A DNA stretch of 57,216 nucleotides, taken from the NCBI GenBank assembly GCA_021849765.1, contig JAJZSM010000001.1:1-57216 (forward strand), written 5' to 3'. The translations under genes and the position numbers were made by a program. Shown here in pieces: positions 46,757-54,046 of the stretch. Under the pieces are notes generated by a model that was given only the letters and a program-made list of their open reading frames with translations, searched no databases and had not been told where the DNA came from. Source of the DNA: Actinomycetes bacterium. GTDB taxonomy: Bacteria; Actinomycetota; Acidimicrobiia; Acidimicrobiales; RAAP-2. Positions within the stretch are counted from its first letter, which is position 1. The number at the start of each line of letters is the position of its first letter.

Positions 46757-46803
46757 CCACGCGACGCGCGGCCGAGGCTGTACAGCGACGGTGCCGTCGC
46801 CGT

Positions 46804-47460
46804 TCAGTCCAGCAGGTTCCAGGAGCGCCGATGCTCAGGGGTCAGTCCTAAGCGAATGATCGCGTCGCGATGAGCCGCCGTCACGTAGCCCTTGTTCCGC
46901 TCCCACCCGTAGCCCGGATACTGCATCGCAAGTTCGCTGAGGAGCGCATCGCGACGAACTTTCGCGAGCACGCTCGCGGCCGCCACGCTCGCGCAGTGCC
47001 GGTCGGCCTTCACCCGGGTGATGACGCGAGGGACGCGCACCGCAGTGAGATCGGCCCCGGCAAGGCTGGGCCGCTTGTCGGTCAGCCAGTCTCGTTGACC
47101 ATCGAGCAGCACGATCGACGGCACCACGCTCAGCTGTGCCAATGCACGCCGGCCGGCGAACCCCAACGCCGCGGTGAGTCCGAACTGGTCGATCTCTTGG
47201 GCACTGGCCGATCCGATCGCGTAGTCGCTCACCCAGCGCTCAATCTCGGGAACCAATGACTCGCGTGCCGGCGCACTCAGCAGTTTGCTGTCGCGAAGCC
47301 GCGATGGAAACGGGCCGCACGAGGGACCAATGACGACAATGGCGCAGTGGCACGGCCCCACGGCACTGCCCGTGCCGACTTCGTCGAGTGACCCGATCCA
47401 CGGGTAGCCATCGCTGAAGAGCTGGGTCTCGACATCGAGGGTTGGTGGCACGACGTTCAC
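46804..47460 (-). CDS. rnhB: Ribonuclease HII
   Basis: A 218-residue type 2 RNase H that cuts RNA in RNA/DNA hybrids and at single ribonucleotides. Catalytic acidic residues are visible in GSLDEVGTG, LRDSKLL and VKADRHCASVAAASVLAKVRRD, and the C-terminal YPGYGWERNKGY and HRRSWN blocks are present. The usual GRG/GKG junction-sensing motif reads GTG here, which is unusual. The start is uncertain: GTG 47460 gives the normal family N-terminus and has GGAGG (47474-47478) upstream, while ATG 47496 overlaps a TAGGAT -10-like box (47495-47500). Confidence 0.85.
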   Translation of the reverse strand: MNVVPPTLDVETQLFSDGYPWIGSLDEVGTGSAVGPCHCAIVVIGPSCGPFPSRLRDSKLLSAPARESLVPEIERWVSDYAIGSASAQEIDQFGLTAALGFAGRRALAQLSVVPSIVLLDGQRDWLTDKRPSLAGADLTAVRVPRVITRVKADRHCASVAAASVLAKVRRDALLSELAMQYPGYGWERNKGYVTAAHRDAIIRLGLTPEHRRSWNLLD

Positions 47461-47539
47461 TGAACTTCCCGGTCCTCCGCTAGTCGTGATCGACATCCTA
47501 CGAGTGGCGCTGAGGGTGGAGGCTCGATCCATCGGGCCG

Positions 47540-47545
47540 TACAGT
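47540..47545 (+). promoter_or_regulatory. -10 box for leaderless cofC
   Basis: TACAGT, 6 nt before GTG 47552. Confidence 0.55.
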
Positions 47546-47551
47546 GGCGAG

Positions 47552-48184
47552 GTGGACCCACTCGATGGAGACCTTCACTTCGCTCCCGCCCCCCGGCGCG
47601 TCGTCGTCGTCCCCCTTCGATCGTTCGATTCGGCCAAGTCCCGGCTACGCGCGGCGGGCACCTCGAACGTGGCATCCATCGCCGAGCAGCTGGCGCGCGC
47701 CGTGTTGGCGAGCTGCAAACCTCTACCGGTGGTCGTGGTGTGTGAGACCGACGACATCGAACGTTTCGCCGTCGCCAACGGCGCCGCGGTGCTTCGTTCG
47801 CCCCACACCGGGCTCAACGCTGCCGTTACCTTCGCCTATGAACACCTTGCGCACGACTACCATCGCATCGCCATCGCCCACGGCGACCTGCGCTTCCCCG
47901 ATGGATTGGGTCGATTCGAACCCACCGCGACGGTCACGATTGTCGCGGACCGGCACGGCACGGGCACGAACGTTCTCTCCTTGCCCACCGGCCTGCCATT
48001 CCGCTTCCACTACGGCCCCGGCTCGGCGCGTCGCCATGCGCGGGAGGCCCAGCGCCTGGGACTAGAGGTCGTTACGATCACCGACAGCCCATGGCGATTC
48101 GACGTCGACGTGCCCGAGGACTTGACCGCAATCGAAGCGAATGGGGGGCCGACGGCCCCCCATTCGCTTGGTACCGCACTGTAA
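47552..48184 (+). CDS. cofC: CofC/FbiD-like 2-phospho-L-lactate or PEP guanylyltransferase
   Basis: A 210-residue nucleotidyltransferase of coenzyme F420 synthesis, which joins GTP to 2-phospholactate or phosphoenolpyruvate. [40 protein letters not shown] and [11 protein letters not shown] are characteristic, as is [21 protein letters not shown] near the end. GTG 47552 is preferred over the upstream in-frame start at 47486 because a TACAGT box lies 6 nt before it and the first strand follows soon. CofD, CofE and CofH are not in this window. It is divergent from rnhB. Confidence 0.9.
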   Translation: MDPLDGDLHFAPAPRRVVVVPLRSFDSAKSRLRAAGTSNVASIAEQLARAVLASCKPLPVVVVCETDDIERFAVANGAAVLRSPHTGLNAAVTFAYEHLAHDYHRIAIAHGDLRFPDGLGRFEPTATVTIVADRHGTGTNVLSLPTGLPFRFHYGPGSARRHAREAQRLGLEVVTITDSPWRFDVDVPEDLTAIEANGGPTAPHSLGTAL

Positions 48185-48193
48185 AGCTGGCGG

Positions 48194-48502
48194 CTACTTC
48201 TTGGCGGCAGCCTTCTTGGCCGGAGCCTTCTTGGCGGCAGCCTTCTTCGCCGGTGCCTTCTTGGCTACGGCCTTCTTCGCCGGTGCCTTCTTGGCTGCGG
48301 CCTTCTTCGCCGGTGCCTTCTTCGCCGGCGCCTTCTTGGCTACTGCCTTCTTGGCCGGTGCCTTCTTAGCGGCGGCCTTCTTGGCCGGTGCCTTCTTGGC
48401 TACTGCCTTCTTGGCCGGAGCCTTCTTGGCGGCGGCCTTCTTGGCCGGTGCCTTCTTGGCTACTGCCTTCTTGGCCGGAGCCTTCTTGGCGGCTGTTGCC
48501 AC
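48194..48502 (-). CDS. Histone H1-like Lys/Ala/Pro repeat protein
   Basis: A 102-residue protein made almost only of Lys, Ala, Pro and Val in tandem units such as [10 protein letters not shown] and [10 protein letters not shown]. The repeats match the basic tails of histone H1-like proteins and actinobacterial HU (HupB), but here there is no folded HU domain, so the tail stands alone. It should bind DNA or RNA by charge. The ribosome site is very strong (AAGGAGGG at 48506-48513 before GTG 48502), implying high expression. The opposite strand carries a long mirror frame, which is an artefact of the repeats. Confidence 0.82.
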   Translation of the reverse strand: MATAAKKAPAKKAVAKKAPAKKAAAKKAPAKKAVAKKAPAKKAAAKKAPAKKAVAKKAPAKKAPAKKAAAKKAPAKKAVAKKAPAKKAAAKKAPAKKAAAKK

Positions 48503-48804
48503 TTTCCCTCCTTGGGACTCAACATTGAATCAATCTGGGGCCTTCATCGACGGTTACGTCGACTTGCATTTTGCAATAAGGAACCGCGTTGAAGAGCGTG
48601 AACTCGTCCGTCCATCTGCCAACTTCCCAGTTGTACGATGGCCGATCGCAGTGCACGGTTCTTATGCGGAAAGACGATGTTCGCTGTCGTCATCGGCGAC
48701 GATTCGTATTTCGTCTAACGCTTCCGTAGAAGAACAAGTAAAAGTTCACTCGGTTCATCCACCAATGTCAAGCATTTCGACGCAATCCGCGACAATTGTT
48801 TTTT
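48503..48804. other. AT-richer intergenic region, 302 bp
   Basis: This gap between the divergent histone-like gene and the TraG-like gene is visibly lower in GC than the rest of the window. No gene or convincing promoter pair is seen. It must contain the promoter of the histone-like gene on the minus strand; TTGCAA near 48570 and TAACCG near 48553 are only weak candidates. Confidence 0.45.
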
Positions 48805-50088
48805 GTGACTTCGAGCGCCAGCATCTATCTCGGACGAACTCAACACGGCGACGCGACGAGTGGTGACGAACGATCGACGTTGGTGATCGGTCCGAGCCGC
48901 AGTGGCAAGACGTCATCGATCATCATTCCGAATCTCTTGCTCACGACTCGCTCGGTCGTTGTCACGTCGACTAAGTCCGACGTGGTGACCGCGATGGCCA
49001 ACCGTCGAAGCGACGGCGCAACGTTGCTCTTCGATCCGTCAGGCACGGTGCCAACGCCTCGAGGTGTGACGCGCATCGGCTACTCGCCCGTCAACCAATC
49101 GCATGTCTGGGACGGCGCCGTGCTCGCCACGCGTTCTCTCGTCGACGTCGCGAGACGATCGCACCGCGAGCGGAGCGATGATCACTGGACTGAACGGGCT
49201 TTCTCCCTGGTCGCCCCGCTAATTCACGCGACGGCGCTTCGCGGTGATTCACTCGGCCAGCTCGCGACCGCGATAGATCAGCGCCACGGTGACGACGCGC
49301 TGGCCACGTTGCGTGATCGCTACGGCGATGGCCACGCTTCGGTCGCATTGCTGCAGGGAATCATGGAGACCGACGAGCGAGAACGATCAGGAATCTGGTC
49401 AACGGCATCGGGCCTCTTCGCCGGTCTGCGCACTGACGCGGCTCGCGCCGCTGCCCGCGGCGCACCGCTCGACGTCGACGAGTTTCTTCGCGCCCCTCAT
49501 CAACTACACATCGTGTCGCCAAGTCGATTCCAAGCGGTGTCCACACCGCTCATTGTCGGACTGATCGAACAGATCGTTCATGCGACCTACGACAGGCACG
49601 CCGACGGCGCGAGGTTGCTCTTGGCGCTCGACGAGTTGGCGAACGTCGCGCCGCTGCCGCGGCTCGCCGGCATCGTCTCCGAAGGCGGTGGGCAAGGAGT
49701 CTTGACGCTCGCGTGTCTCCAAGACTTGAGCCAAGCTCGCGCCCGATGGGGCGCGATTGCCGATGGGTTCGTCTCACTGTTCCCAACGACCGTCGTCCTG
49801 CCCGGCATCGCCGACCGCCAAACCCTCGAGCTGCTGCAACGTCTCGCGGGCCGCTCGCTGGTGCCCACGACGTCGATCCACCGGGGCCGGCGGCGAAACA
49901 CCACCTACGCGACGAGCTGGGTCGAACGCGACCGAGCCACCATTGGCGACTTGGCCACTGGGCGACCTGGCTGGGCGCTTGGCATAGACTGTGACAATTC
50001 GATGCGATGGATCGCCCTCACCCCGGCTCACCGCTCCGAGCGATTTCGCGATTCGCGAAGTCCCGAGATACTCGCCCGGTCCAGGTAG
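48805..50088 (+). CDS. TraG/VirD4-like conjugative coupling ATPase, without membrane segments
   Basis: A 427-residue P-loop ATPase of the TraG/TraD/VirD4 group, which normally delivers relaxase-bound DNA to a type IV channel. Walker A is GPSRSGKTS (residues 29-37), Walker B is [10 protein letters not shown], and [19 protein letters not shown] is the conserved block after it. Typical coupling proteins carry an N-terminal membrane anchor; here the ATPase starts almost at residue 1, so the anchor is missing. GTG 48805 is preferred; an in-frame TTG at 48796 is possible. The 3' end overlaps the convergent relaxase-like gene by 61 nt. Confidence 0.8.
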   Translation: MTSSASIYLGRTQHGDATSGDERSTLVIGPSRSGKTSSIIIPNLLLTTRSVVVTSTKSDVVTAMANRRSDGATLLFDPSGTVPTPRGVTRIGYSPVNQSHVWDGAVLATRSLVDVARRSHRERSDDHWTERAFSLVAPLIHATALRGDSLGQLATAIDQRHGDDALATLRDRYGDGHASVALLQGIMETDERERSGIWSTASGLFAGLRTDAARAAARGAPLDVDEFLRAPHQLHIVSPSRFQAVSTPLIVGLIEQIVHATYDRHADGARLLLALDELANVAPLPRLAGIVSEGGGQGVLTLACLQDLSQARARWGAIADGFVSLFPTTVVLPGIADRQTLELLQRLAGRSLVPTTSIHRGRRRNTTYATSWVERDRATIGDLATGRPGWALGIDCDNSMRWIALTPAHRSERFRDSRSPEILARSR

Positions 50089-51107
50089 CGGTCCTCGTCG
50101 ATTGCGGCGCGCTCGTGGGCGAGTGTCCGACTCAGCTCGGGAACCAGGCGGCGGGCCTGGACGAGACGCAACGGCCGCTCGTCGAGACCGTGCGCGGTGC
50201 GCAGGTGTGGGTGCACGGCGTCGATTGCCGCTCCGACCACGGACGCCTCGGCCCCGAAGGTCGACGCGTCGGCGAACGCCCGAACGAGATCCCGGCGCGT
50301 AATTCGAGTCGCCCCCTCGAAGGCCGCCGCATACCCGTGGGCGTCGAAGCTACGACGAGGTGGCTCCACCGGCGCGCTGATCGGCTCGAATTGGCCCAGG
50401 TCCGCGTGCCATCGCGCCAACACCTGGTCGCGAGACCACGTACCCTTCGCACCGCGATCGCCGGCGTGGCCACCCCAAATGGCCCGGTAGCCCTCATCCA
50501 GGCCCGACACACCCTCGACGCCGGCGAAGCTGCGCCACGCGGTGTGCGACGTTCGCTGATTGACCGCCCAGCGCAAGGTCGCCCGATAGATCGCGTCAGC
50601 TGCGGGCAGGTGAGTGAACAGCGAACGCGAATCAGCGACCGTCGACTCGTTGTTGGGACGAGCGCCGACGAGGACGTGGTCGTGCACGTGCGGTTCGCCC
50701 GCGCGATTGATTCCGTGGGTGAATCCGACGACTCGGTCCCAGCGGGCGGGGCGAAGGTACGCCCCGTCATCGAAACGATGGCGAACCACGAGCGCGCGGT
50801 CCTCGAGGTAGTTCAGCGCAGCGAGGACCCCCTCACGATGGGCGCTGACGACGTCGGCCGCGCTCGACTCGTCCAGGGCGACGAGAATCGAGAGCGGGCG
50901 GGGCGCCGCCACGACGATGTCATAGCCAACGACGCTGGCCCGTGCACTCGTCTGCAACACGCTCGCCACGTCGAGGCTCGACTGGGCGTCTCCGTTGCCT
51001 CGGAGCCACCAGCCCGCGTCGCCGCGGCGAACGCCGGCCAGTTCGTCGCCGCGATCCTGTACCAAGTAGTCAACGTCGGTCGACCGACGTACGAAGACGT
51101 GAATCAT
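50028..51107 (-). CDS. TrwC/MobF-like relaxase domain protein
   Basis: A 359-residue protein resembling the relaxase domain of MobF/TrwC enzymes, which nick DNA at oriT and stay bound through a Tyr. The metal-binding HUH-type triad is visible in GEPHVHDHVLVG; a candidate catalytic Tyr is Tyr14 (DVDYLVQD). GYDIVVAAPRPLSILVAL matches the family's conserved 'T.SAPKS.S.LWAL' strand. The C-terminal helicase usual in MobF proteins (900 or more residues) is absent. ATG 51107 is chosen; the frame upstream to 51332 is antisense-like. It lies 26 nt after pafBC on the same strand. Confidence 0.8.
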   Translation of the reverse strand: MIHVFVRRSTDVDYLVQDRGDELAGVRRGDAGWWLRGNGDAQSSLDVASVLQTSARASVVGYDIVVAAPRPLSILVALDESSAADVVSAHREGVLAALNYLEDRALVVRHRFDDGAYLRPARWDRVVGFTHGINRAGEPHVHDHVLVGARPNNESTVADSRSLFTHLPAADAIYRATLRWAVNQRTSHTAWRSFAGVEGVSGLDEGYRAIWGGHAGDRGAKGTWSRDQVLARWHADLGQFEPISAPVEPPRRSFDAHGYAAAFEGATRITRRDLVRAFADASTFGAEASVVGAAIDAVHPHLRTAHGLDERPLRLVQARRLVPELSRTLAHERAAIDEDRYLDRASISGLRESRNRSER

Positions 51108-51133
51108 CGTGGACCTCCGCGGCCCAACGGTCG

Positions 51134-53071
51134 CTACGACAGCAAAGCTCGTATCTGGCGGGCGAGATCGCGACCGGCGTCGGCGAATTCGGGTGTCGCG
51201 ACGACCGCGCCCGGTCCGGCCTGGACCATGAGGTGGTCGAGGAACGTCCGATCTGCAACCCGGAACCGCACCGCGTGACGTCCGTCGTCGAGCGCGCGCC
51301 ATTGGGCGTTCGGCAGGGGCTCGAAGATCCAACGCGACGACGCCTCGACCACGACCACGACGTCGCTGCCCGACTCGCCAACGGCCGTGAGCCAGTTCGG
51401 CACCGGGTCGGCGGCGCGTGGTTCGTCGGCTGGCGACTTGGCCACGACGTCATTAATTCGATCGACGCGGAACGTCCGCCACGCCCCTCGCGTCAGGCAG
51501 AACGCACGGACGTAGGCGTGGCCGTTGAGTACGCGGATCTCACGCGGTTCGATGGTGCGCTCCTGGGACTCGTCCGCGGTCGCGGGCGTGTAGTGGATCT
51601 TGATCCGCTCGCCCGACTCGATGGCGCCGCGCACGACGTCGAGCAACTGCTCGGAATTCGTGTTTTCGACGCGAACTTGGGACCCGATCGCCGACTCGAT
51701 CTTCTCGATCGCCGAGTGCACCTCCGGGGCGTCATAGATACGCGACGCCTCTCGCAGGGCGATGTTCAGTTCGAACAACTCGCGCCAGGTCAGGGTCGCC
51801 AAGTCGGCCGCGTCAGTTTCGACGCCATACTCGGCCCGGTAGAGCGAGTCGTCCTCGGCCTCATTCTCCCAGTCGTCGCACTCCTTGATCACGTGGGCCG
51901 GGAAGCCGTACCGTCCGTGCAGCGGCTCGAAGGACACCAGTCGGTCCATCACGTGTCGGACCACGTCCGCTGGGAGGTCGAAACGCCTCGACAGTTCGCT
52001 GATGCGCAGCCCGTCGCCGCTGAGGTGCACGGCGTGCAGCAACTGCAGGGCTTGACCGAGCGCGTCAGTGGTCGTGACCGGGTCGAACCTCACCCCGTCG
52101 AGTGCCGGCACGGCGCCCCGATTCACGCCACCGAGCCACGTCGCCAATTCGACCTTCAGGATCTTGGGGCTCACCAATCGCACCCGAGCGCCGGCGTTCA
52201 CCACGAAGCGCAGCGCCTCGCGCAAGTTGTCGAACGAGAGCCCTACTTCGCGCAGCCCGCCCTTCTTGGTCGCGGCGATAGCGCTCGGGTACTCACGCGT
52301 GAGTAGTGAGGCGTAGTCCGCCGAGGTCACGACCACCACGTCGACGGGCTTGAGGGTGCGCGAGTACTCGGGGCGCCACGCGGCCGCAACCGCGCGAATG
52401 GCGTCATCGGACTCGAAGGACTCGGAACGCACCACGGGCATCGAGGTGATGCGAGTCATTCGGTAGCCCTTGACCTCGGCGGTGCCGCGAACCCGGGCGA
52501 CGAGGTAGGTGGCACCGTTGATCACGCGAAGCGCGAGCGGCTCAACCACCCGTAACTTGTTGGCCGAGGACTGGTAGTCAAAGGCAAGGACGCGGCCCAG
52601 ACGCAAGGCCCGCAACACGGGGTTGTAGTAGTTCGAGAACTCGAGCCCGGTGTCGGGCGCGGGACCCTCGTCAAAGAGGCTGAATGCGCCGGAGCGACCG
52701 AAACCACAGAGGCGCAACGCGAGTCGAACCACGCGCTGCTCGGCTTCGGTCAGCGCGAGTGGCGGTGCGTACATCGCATCGGACTCGACCCAGTAACCGA
52801 CGCTGCCGTCACCGAGCACGACCGTCTCGATCTGCATGCCCAGCTCGCGAATCTTCGCCTTGTCGCGTTCGAACTTCTGCCGGGTGGCGACGTCGCCGCC
52901 CTGGTAGGCGCGAACCTTGCGCGGGCCGCTCGACTTCACGGGATACTCGTCGATCAGGAGCTCAGACACGATGGTCTCTTGGGTCAGCGGACGTTGCTGG
53001 GTGGCACTCTGCAGCAGCAGCGCCAGCGCGACCAGACGCTCGCGACTCTCTTCGACCGCGTTTCGAATCAT
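51134..53071 (-). CDS. pafBC: PafB-PafC fusion, WYL-domain transcriptional activator
   Basis: A 645-residue protein consisting of two helix-turn-helix plus WYL units in tandem: the first with SRERLVALALLLQSATQQRPLT and a WYL-like FDYQSSANKLRVVEPLALRV, the second with LHAVHLSGDGLRISELSRRFDLP and IKIHYTPATADESQERTIEPREIRV. In mycobacteria PafB and PafC are separate and form a heterodimer that activates the LexA/RecA-independent DNA-damage response. A fusion gives the dimer in one chain. ATG 53071 has GAGG 8 nt upstream. Proteasome and pafA genes are not in the window. Confidence 0.88.
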   Translation of the reverse strand: MIRNAVEESRERLVALALLLQSATQQRPLTQETIVSELLIDEYPVKSSGPRKVRAYQGGDVATRQKFERDKAKIRELGMQIETVVLGDGSVGYWVESDAMYAPPLALTEAEQRVVRLALRLCGFGRSGAFSLFDEGPAPDTGLEFSNYYNPVLRALRLGRVLAFDYQSSANKLRVVEPLALRVINGATYLVARVRGTAEVKGYRMTRITSMPVVRSESFESDDAIRAVAAAWRPEYSRTLKPVDVVVVTSADYASLLTREYPSAIAATKKGGLREVGLSFDNLREALRFVVNAGARVRLVSPKILKVELATWLGGVNRGAVPALDGVRFDPVTTTDALGQALQLLHAVHLSGDGLRISELSRRFDLPADVVRHVMDRLVSFEPLHGRYGFPAHVIKECDDWENEAEDDSLYRAEYGVETDAADLATLTWRELFELNIALREASRIYDAPEVHSAIEKIESAIGSQVRVENTNSEQLLDVVRGAIESGERIKIHYTPATADESQERTIEPREIRVLNGHAYVRAFCLTRGAWRTFRVDRINDVVAKSPADEPRAADPVPNWLTAVGESGSDVVVVVEASSRWIFEPLPNAQWRALDDGRHAVRFRVADRTFLDHLMVQAGPGAVVATPEFADAGRDLARQIRALLS

Positions 53072-53114
53072 CGTTGGATCCTCGTGATCGCCGGGCAACC
53101 GACGGGCAAGTCCG

Positions 53115-53609
53115 TCACGACCGAGACGGCTCGTCGTCGCGGCGCCACACACCGGCTCGACCGCCCGACTTCTCCCACAGGGCAACGGCTTCGATGGTCA
53201 TCGTGCGGTCGATCGACTTGCACATGTCATAGACGGTCAGCGCGGCCATCGTCACGGCGGCCAGAGCCTCCATTTCGACGCCCGTTCGGTCGATGGTGTC
53301 AACACTCACCTCGACGTCAATGTGCGCGTCGGCGATCGTGAAATTCACGTAGACGTTGCCGACGAGGACGGGGTGGCACATGGGCAGCAGCGTCGCCGCC
53401 TGTTTGGCGGCCTGGATACCGGCCACTCGCGCCGTGGCCAGCACGTCGCCCTTGTTGACGGCGTTGGCCGCGACCGCCGAGGTTGTGGTCGCAAGCATGT
53501 TGATGCGACAACGCGCCAACGCGCGTCTCGCCATCACTTCGGTTGGCCCGATTTCGCGCGGGAATGTCCCGTCGTGGGGTGTTCGTCGGAGTTGGTGGAA
53601 GTCGTCCAC
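53115..53609 (-). CDS. moaC: Cyclic pyranopterin monophosphate synthase (MoaC)
   Basis: A 164-residue MoaC, which completes formation of cyclic pyranopterin in molybdenum cofactor synthesis. KGDVLATARVAGIQAAKQA, LLPMCHPVLVGNV, DRTGVEMEALAAVTMAALTVYDMCKS and the final I.....L..KSGG segment are the family hallmarks, with the active-site residues around CHP and DRTGVEMEAL. No moaA or other moa gene is adjacent. GTG 53609 has TAGCAT exactly 6 nt upstream, so it is leaderless and may lead into pafBC 43 nt downstream. Confidence 0.92.
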   Translation of the reverse strand: MDDFHQLRRTPHDGTFPREIGPTEVMARRALARCRINMLATTTSAVAANAVNKGDVLATARVAGIQAAKQAATLLPMCHPVLVGNVYVNFTIADAHIDVEVSVDTIDRTGVEMEALAAVTMAALTVYDMCKSIDRTMTIEAVALWEKSGGRAGVWRRDDEPSRS

Positions 53610-53615
53610 GGCGCA

Positions 53616-53621
53616 ATGCTA
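53616..53621 (-). promoter_or_regulatory. -10 box for leaderless moaC
   Basis: TAGCAT on the minus strand, 6 nt before GTG 53609. Confidence 0.55.
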
Positions 53622-53654
53622 CCGAGCCACGGCTGAGACCCGCGACGCCTCCGG

Positions 53655-53660
53655 TACACT
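53655..53660 (+). promoter_or_regulatory. -10 box for the FmdB-type gene
   Basis: TACACT, 34 nt before ATG 53695, leaving a short leader that contains GGGAG (53681-53685). Confidence 0.4.
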
Positions 53661-53694
53661 GGATCGGTTATCTCGTCTGCGGGAGTACCGACGT

Positions 53695-53910
53695 ATGCCA
53701 ACCTACGAATACGAGTGCCAAGCGTGTCATGAGCGGGTCGAGGCCGTCCAGCGATTCTCGGACCCGGCGCTCACAACGTGCGAACTCTGCGGGGGCGAGC
53801 TGCGCAAGGTTTTCTCGGCCGTGGGCATCGTCTTCAAGGGCAGCGGATTTTACAAGAACGACAGCCGCTCAAGCACGGCAACGTCGACGCCCAGCGCGAG
53901 CGCCGACTAG
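53695..53910 (+). CDS. FmdB-family zinc-ribbon protein
   Basis: A 71-residue protein with the FmdB/CxxC_CXXC_SSSS zinc ribbon: MPTYEYECQACHE gives Cys8 and Cys11, and CELCGG gives Cys29 and Cys32. The following KVFSAVGIVFKGSGFYKND is the conserved block after the ribbon, and the tail is Ser/Thr/Ala-rich and probably disordered. The family's function is unclear, although it is often called a regulatory protein. ATG 53695 is well supported by GGGAG and by the family N-terminus; a longer frame upstream is antisense to moaC. Confidence 0.92.
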   Translation: MPTYEYECQACHERVEAVQRFSDPALTTCELCGGELRKVFSAVGIVFKGSGFYKNDSRSSTATSTPSASAD

Positions 53911-53975
53911 CCGATCGTCCGCGGTCGAACGCCAGCCGCGCTGGCCGTGGCCGGGACACCGGTGGCGGCTCGCGA

Positions 53976-53992
53976 CCCCCCCCCCCCCCCCC
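53976..53992 (+). repeat. Homopolymer of 17 C
   Basis: An uninterrupted C17 run in the gap between the fmdB-like gene and dxs, ending 42 bp before the dxs -10 box. It is by far the longest homopolymer noticed in the window. Such tracts can vary in length by slippage, but they are also a common sequencing or assembly error. Confidence 0.9.
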
Positions 53993-54034
53993 GGCTGCGG
54001 ACTGGTCGATCGGTACTGGAGTCGTACCGGCCGG

Positions 54035-54040
54035 TAGTCT
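54035..54040 (+). promoter_or_regulatory. -10 box for leaderless dxs
   Basis: TAGTCT, 6 nt before GTG 54047. Confidence 0.6.
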
Positions 54041-54046
54041 GACTGG

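Noticed and set aside
48194..48490. Regular short DNA repeats that could suggest a CRISPR or satellite array
   Set aside because: The unit is a multiple of three and reads in frame as [12 protein letters not shown] codons; there are no spacers.
48141..48866. Long plus-strand frame with [13 protein letters not shown] repeats
   Set aside because: It is the mirror of the Lys/Ala repeat gene on the minus strand, which has a strong ribosome site and a known type of composition.
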